DNA from: Methylococcaceae bacterium | GTDB taxonomy: Bacteria; Pseudomonadota; Gammaproteobacteria; Methylococcales; UBA1147 | Length of the DNA: 9,648 bases | Reading direction: 5' to 3' | Assembly (NCBI GenBank): GCA_022616595.1 | Contig: JAKEEL010000227.1 | Coordinates: forward strand, 1-9,648 | In this document: one piece after another, positions 6,222 through 9,648 of the stretch | Layout: the number at the start of each line of letters is the position of its first letter | Numbering within the stretch: the first letter of the stretch is position 1 | Position numbers and translations under genes: made by a program | Notes under the pieces: model-generated | Databases searched by the model: none | Told to the model about the DNA's origin: nothing | The model's input: the letters and a program-made list of their open reading frames with translations, nothing else

Positions 6222-7526
6222 CTACTTCTGAGAAACCGCGGGAATCGTATCGGAAAGCCGATAGCGATTCTCATTTCTCAAGAATTCGGCAACCAGAAAG
6301 AACGAACCGAAAACCACGACCAAGTCATTGCCGGAAGTTATCCGCGCGGCTTCCTCGAAGGCCGCCTCGGCGCAGGAACGGCCCAATGTAATACCCGCAA
6401 TGCCGCACGCCGAAAAAACCCCTGCAATTTCTTTTTCGGAAGCGCAGCGCGGGGTGGATAAGGGCGCGAATATCCAATGCGATACCAGGGAGCGGACGTT
6501 CTCGATGACTCCGCGAATATCCTTATCCCCCATGATGGAAAATACCGCGACGATCCGCCGCCGATGGAAATTTTTCTCGATATATCTGGCCAGCGTGCCG
6601 GCCGCCTGCGGATTATGCGCGACATCCAGCAACACCGAGGGCGTTCCGGATATATATTGGAATCGGCCGGGAAGAGACACGGATTCCAGACCTTTGCAGA
6701 CCGCCTGCCTGGATACCGGGCAGCGGCTTTCGATCAACTTGAGGGCCTGCAGTACCGACGATGCGTTCTGGAATTGGTGCTCGCCCGGCAACGCAGGAAC
6801 CGGCAAATGGCGTAAAGTTTTGTCTCCCGAAATCCAGGTCCACCCGGAGCCGGTCACCTGATAGTCGAACTCGCGACCAAATCTTGATAACGGTATATTG
6901 TGCTCTTCCGCATAGCGCGGAATGGATTCCGGCGGATCTATCTCTCCGACGACAGCACCCACGCCGGGTCTGAAAACTCCGGCTTTTTCGAGGCCGATCG
7001 CCTCGCGAGACTCACCCAGCCAGTCCACGTGGTCGATTTCGATACAGGTCACCAGCATTGCATCCGCATCGATGATATTGACCGCGTCCAGGCGCCCGCC
7101 GAGCCCCACCTCCAGCAACTGGACATCCACGTCCGAGCGAACGAACAGATCCAGTGCCGCGAGCGTTCCGAACTCGAAATAGGTGAGAGAGGTGCCGCCG
7201 CGGGCCTGATCAACCCGCTCGAACGCGGCACAAATCCGGGCATCGTCGACCGGCTCGCCGTCGATCTGGATGCGTTCGTTGTATCGTAATAAATGCGGGG
7301 AAGTGTAGGCGCCGACATGGTAGCCTTCGGCACGCAGTATCGCGGATAAGAATGCAATACAGGATCCTTTGCCATTGGTTCCGGCCACGGTGATCGTCAG
7401 CGGTTTCTTCGTGGAGGTTTCCATGCCGAGATGGACCGACCGGACCCGCGACAGCCCCAGATCGATCGAGCGAGGGTGGAATGACTCCTGCCACGCGAGC
7501 CATTTGTGCAATGAATCAAATCGCAT
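6222..7526 (-). CDS. folC: Bifunctional dihydrofolate synthase / folylpolyglutamate synthase
   Basis: Adds glutamate to dihydropteroate (forming dihydrofolate) and then extends the polyglutamate tail of folates, using ATP. It is a cytosolic Mur-ligase-family enzyme. The 434 residues show the N-terminal LHKWLAWQESFHPRSIDLGL block and the P-loop AGTNGKGS (48-55). They also show the omega-loop YTSPHLLRYNERI (74-86), FEFGT (117-121), LEVGLGGRLDAVN (138-150) and EIDHVDWLG (163-171). Next come EKAGVFRPG (180-188), with Lys181 in the position of the carbamylated lysine, and the C-terminal LLDVAHNPQAA. Length and start match family members. The ATG overlaps by one base the stop of a small upstream ORF. 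The gene lies 180 nt after accD. Confidence 0.97.
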   Translation of the reverse strand: MRFDSLHKWLAWQESFHPRSIDLGLSRVRSVHLGMETSTKKPLTITVAGTNGKGSCIAFLSAILRAEGYHVGAYTSPHLLRYNERIQIDGEPVDDARICAAFERVDQARGGTSLTYFEFGTLAALDLFVRSDVDVQLLEVGLGGRLDAVNIIDADAMLVTCIEIDHVDWLGESREAIGLEKAGVFRPGVGAVVGEIDPPESIPRYAEEHNIPLSRFGREFDYQVTGSGWTWISGDKTLRHLPVPALPGEHQFQNASSVLQALKLIESRCPVSRQAVCKGLESVSLPGRFQYISGTPSVLLDVAHNPQAAGTLARYIEKNFHRRRIVAVFSIMGDKDIRGVIENVRSLVSHWIFAPLSTPRCASEKEIAGVFSACGIAGITLGRSCAEAAFEEAARITSGNDLVVVFGSFFLVAEFLRNENRYRLSDTIPAVSQK

Positions 7527-7660
7527 CAGGACGCAAGCCCGGAATCAACCGGGATAGGGTCGTTGGCCGCCAAGCCCGGACGCCAGAGCGACCCGCGCGC
7601 AATCGCGAAAGGAATTTCCGGACGCACTACGTTCATCATGACCAGCATATCCTTGCGCAT
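7526..7660 (-). CDS. Possible 44-residue small ORF translationally linked to folC
   Basis: In the 180-nt gap between accD and folC an ATG at 7660 opens 44 codons, beginning MRKDMLVMMNVVRPEIPFAI and ending PVDSGLAS. They close with TGA in the string TGATG, so the stop shares one base with the folC start. By hand count 32 of the 44 codons end in G or C, which is coding-like for this genome. No signal peptide, membrane helix or known family is recognised. The Shine-Dalgarno is poor (only GAG close to the ATG), and other internal ATGs (residues 5, 8, 9) could be used. It might be a leader that couples translation into folC, an unannotated small protein, or chance. Confidence 0.3.
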   Translation of the reverse strand: MRKDMLVMMNVVRPEIPFAIARGSLWRPGLAANDPIPVDSGLAS

Positions 7661-7706
7661 GTCTCGAGTGAAGCCGGAAGCACGTGCTCGATTATCCGCG
7701 AAATGA

Positions 7707-8621
7707 TCAGCCGCCGGTTTCCAGAACCGCTGTTAAATCGGGGGTCGAATCGGCCGATTCACCCGGACTCTCCCTTGGCATCAGCAGGCTGATCAGATCA
7801 AAGATTCTGTCGCGCATTTCCCGACGATCGATGATCATATCGATGGTGCCGTGTTCCTGCAAAAATTCACTGCGCTGGAAGCCTTCGGGCAGTTTTTCCC
7901 GCACCGTCTGTTCGATGACGCGCGGTCCCGCGAATCCGATCAGCGCATTCGGTTCGGCTATGTTGATATCGCCGAGCATTGCGAGGCTCGCCGACACTCC
8001 GCCCATGGTCGGGTCGGTCATGACCGGAAGAAACGGAATCCCCGCATCCGACAAGCGGGCCAGCACCGCGCTGGTCTTCGCCATTTGGAACAGGGAGATC
8101 AGAGACTCCTGCATCCGCGCCCCGCCGCTCGCCGTAAATACGATGTAAGGAATGCCGCGTCGCAGGCTTACGGTCGCTCCGCGCACGAATTTTTCGCCGA
8201 CGACCGATCCCATTGAACCGCCCATGAATTCGAAATTGAAGGCCGCCGCGACGATCGGGCGTCCCTTCAGTCTGCCTTCAACTACGATCAAAGCATCCGT
8301 TTCGTTGGTTTGTTTCTGAGCCTGGACGATGCGATCCTTGTACTTCTTGGTGTCCTTGAATCTGAGCGGGTCCGTGGGCTTCAAATCCTCACCGATCTCC
8401 TGCCGGTACTCCGGATCCAGAAACAGGTGCAGACGCTTGCGTCCGCTGATCCGCATGTGATAACCGCACTTTGGGCACACCTCGAAATTCCGCTCGAGCT
8501 CGGCCTTGTACAAGATCGCGTCGCACGCGATGCATTTGTTCCACAAACCCTCGGGTACCGCGCCTTTGCTCGCACCGTTGGTCCGGATTTTGGATGGAAC
8601 CAGTTTTTGAAACCAACTCAT
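7707..8621 (-). CDS. accD: Acetyl-CoA carboxylase carboxyltransferase subunit beta
   Basis: With AccA it transfers the carboxyl group from carboxybiotin on AccB to acetyl-CoA, making malonyl-CoA for fatty acid synthesis. The 304 residues contain the N-terminal zinc ribbon with Cys30, Cys33, Cys49 and Cys52 (CIAC...CPKC). After it comes a crotonase-type fold with EFMGGSMGSVVGEK (131-144), TASGGARMQES (163-173), DPTMGGVSASLA (203-214) and GFAGPRVIEQT (229-239). The start MSWFQKLVPSKI is the usual one and has GAAGAA just upstream. The short acidic tail after about 285 is variable in the family. It begins 23 nt after trpA, the common trpA-accD-folC linkage, so co-transcription is likely. Confidence 0.98.
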   Translation of the reverse strand: MSWFQKLVPSKIRTNGASKGAVPEGLWNKCIACDAILYKAELERNFEVCPKCGYHMRISGRKRLHLFLDPEYRQEIGEDLKPTDPLRFKDTKKYKDRIVQAQKQTNETDALIVVEGRLKGRPIVAAAFNFEFMGGSMGSVVGEKFVRGATVSLRRGIPYIVFTASGGARMQESLISLFQMAKTSAVLARLSDAGIPFLPVMTDPTMGGVSASLAMLGDINIAEPNALIGFAGPRVIEQTVREKLPEGFQRSEFLQEHGTIDMIIDRREMRDRIFDLISLLMPRESPGESADSTPDLTAVLETGG

Positions 8622-8644
8622 TTTCTTCTACCCAGATAATCAGA

Positions 8645-9451
8645 TCAGTTATCCAATGCGACTCGCATTGAATGCAACAGCCCTGTGATCTGCCGCCGGA
8701 TCTCTTCCTCCGGCTGACCCAGAGCGGATTCGATCCGGTTGATCAAGGCGCTGCCGACCACGACCGCATCGGCAATACGCGCGATTGAAGCCGCCGTTTC
8801 AGCGTCCTTGACCCCGAAACCGACCCCGATCGGGAGATCGGTATGTTCGCGAATCTCCCGGATCTTCCGTGCCACGTCAGGCAGATCCAGATGTGAAGCA
8901 CCGGTTACACCCTTCAGCGATACATAATACAGAAATCCGCTGCCGACACTGCTCATTTTTCTGATTCTTTCTGCGGAACTGTTCGGGGCCAGCAGAAAAA
9001 TCGGGGCGATTTCGGCTTCCTTCAGCAAACCGGTCAAGTCAGAGGCTTCTTCGGGCGGCATATCGACCGTGAGTACGCCGTCAACACCCGCAGATCGCGC
9101 GGAATCGACGAAGTTGCGGTAACCCATGCATTCCACGGGATTCAAATAACCCATCAAGATCACCGGCGTTTGCGGGTCCTCGACCCGGAACTCGCGGACA
9201 AAGGTCAGGACCTTCCTTAAATTGACTTTATTCGCGAGGGCTCGTTCACTGGCCCGTTGAATGACCGGTCCATCCGCCATGGGATCGGAAAAGGGAACTC
9301 CGAGTTCAATCAAATCCGCTCCGGCCTCCACCAAGCCATGCATTGCGGTGACCGTAAAATCAGGGCTCGGGTCGCCTGCGGTGATAAACGGGATCAAGGC
9401 CTTTCGACCGGATTTCCGGAATTCCGAGAATCTGCGTTCGATGCGATTCAT
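8645..9451 (-). CDS. trpA: Tryptophan synthase alpha chain
   Basis: Cleaves indole-3-glycerol phosphate to indole and glyceraldehyde 3-phosphate, passing indole through a tunnel to TrpB. The TIM-barrel protein of 268 residues carries the catalytic pair Glu49 (DLIELGVPFSDP) and Asp60 (MADGP), numbered exactly as in Salmonella. Also present are MGYLNP (100-105) in the subunit-interface region, Tyr175 in FLYYVSLKGVTG, and the phosphate-binding VGFGV and VVVGSAL segments. Length is standard. The ATG overlaps the trpB stop in ATGA, implying translational coupling, which suits a 1:1 complex. No trp leader or attenuator lies in the window, since the operon starts outside it. Confidence 0.98.
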   Translation of the reverse strand: MNRIERRFSEFRKSGRKALIPFITAGDPSPDFTVTAMHGLVEAGADLIELGVPFSDPMADGPVIQRASERALANKVNLRKVLTFVREFRVEDPQTPVILMGYLNPVECMGYRNFVDSARSAGVDGVLTVDMPPEEASDLTGLLKEAEIAPIFLLAPNSSAERIRKMSSVGSGFLYYVSLKGVTGASHLDLPDVARKIREIREHTDLPIGVGFGVKDAETAASIARIADAVVVGSALINRIESALGQPEEEIRRQITGLLHSMRVALDN

Positions 9452-9648
9452 AGAGTAATTCCCTCGATTCCGGCTACCGTATGCATATCCTTATCACCCC
9501 TGCCGGAAACGTTGATCAGAATCGACTGGTCGCGGCTCATCCGGGGAGCCAGTTTCATCGCGTAGGCCAATGCATGGCTGGATTCCAGCGCGGGTATGAT
9601 GCCTTCCAGCCTGGTCAATGCGTGAAAACCATCGAGCGCCTCCCGATC
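9448..9648 (-). CDS. trpB: Tryptophan synthase beta chain, C-terminal end (partial)
   Basis: The last 66 residues of TrpB run in from the right edge of the window. Visible are the conserved EGIIPALESSHALAYA segment, whose first Glu matches the active-site Glu350 of E. coli, and the SGRGDKD motif, whose Ser corresponds to Ser377 that contacts the PLP pyridine nitrogen. The chain ends IEGITL. TrpB condenses indole with serine to give tryptophan. The TGA stop overlaps the trpA ATG by four bases. The N-terminal part, including the PLP lysine, lies outside the window. Confidence 0.96.
   Translation of the reverse strand, partial: DREALDGFHALTRLEGIIPALESSHALAYAMKLAPRMSRDQSILINVSGRGDKDMHTVAGIEGITL

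Noticed and set aside
7679..7688. 10-bp palindrome AGCACGTGCT between accD and folC
   Set aside because: Palindromes of this length are expected by chance several times in a window of this size, and no promoter accompanies it.

Overview
The window is a compact run of mostly housekeeping genes, all on the minus strand. In transcription order (high to low coordinates) they are: 3' end of trpB, trpA, accD, a possible 44-residue small ORF, folC, a dedD-like SPOR-domain gene, cvpA, purF, metZ, ugd, and a short outer-membrane protein gene of the TorF/Gcw_chp type. The order trpB-trpA-accD-folC-dedD-cvpA-purF, with metZ (O-succinylhomoserine sulfhydrylase) after purF, is a familiar gammaproteobacterial arrangement of the Pseudomonas kind. 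The proteins read as gammaproteobacterial, and base composition looks moderately GC-rich by eye. I cannot name a genus; a free-living or uncultured gammaproteobacterium outside the enterics fits best.

Region by region: 9448-9648 and 8645-9451 encode the two tryptophan synthase subunits, overlapping in an ATGA. 7707-8621 is the carboxyltransferase beta subunit of acetyl-CoA carboxylase. 6222-7526 is folylpolyglutamate/dihydrofolate synthase. 5673-6185 is an inner-membrane-anchored, peptidoglycan-binding SPOR protein. 5038-5532 is CvpA and 3393-4907 is PurF, the first committed enzyme of purine synthesis. 2129-3313 is MetZ (homocysteine synthesis) and 776-2107 is UDP-glucose dehydrogenase, which supplies UDP-glucuronate for envelope or exopolysaccharides. 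106-663 is a signal-peptide-bearing beta-barrel candidate that stops early for its family. The first ~105 bases are AT-rich and hold only a 24-codon open fragment running off the window edge.

Short spacings (4-nt overlap, 21 nt, 23 nt, 36 nt) suggest co-transcription of several neighbours. Larger gaps of 79-180 nt (before metZ, the porin, purF, cvpA and folC) could hold internal promoters, but only weak matches are visible. No gene-free stretch exceeds 300 bases.

I see no mobile element, CRISPR array, RNA gene, toxin-antitoxin or defence module, and no convincing new system. The points worth a second look are small: the shortened porin and the odd fragment beyond it, a dyad over the dedD start, a small ORF whose stop overlaps the folC start, and repeated use of non-ATG starts.
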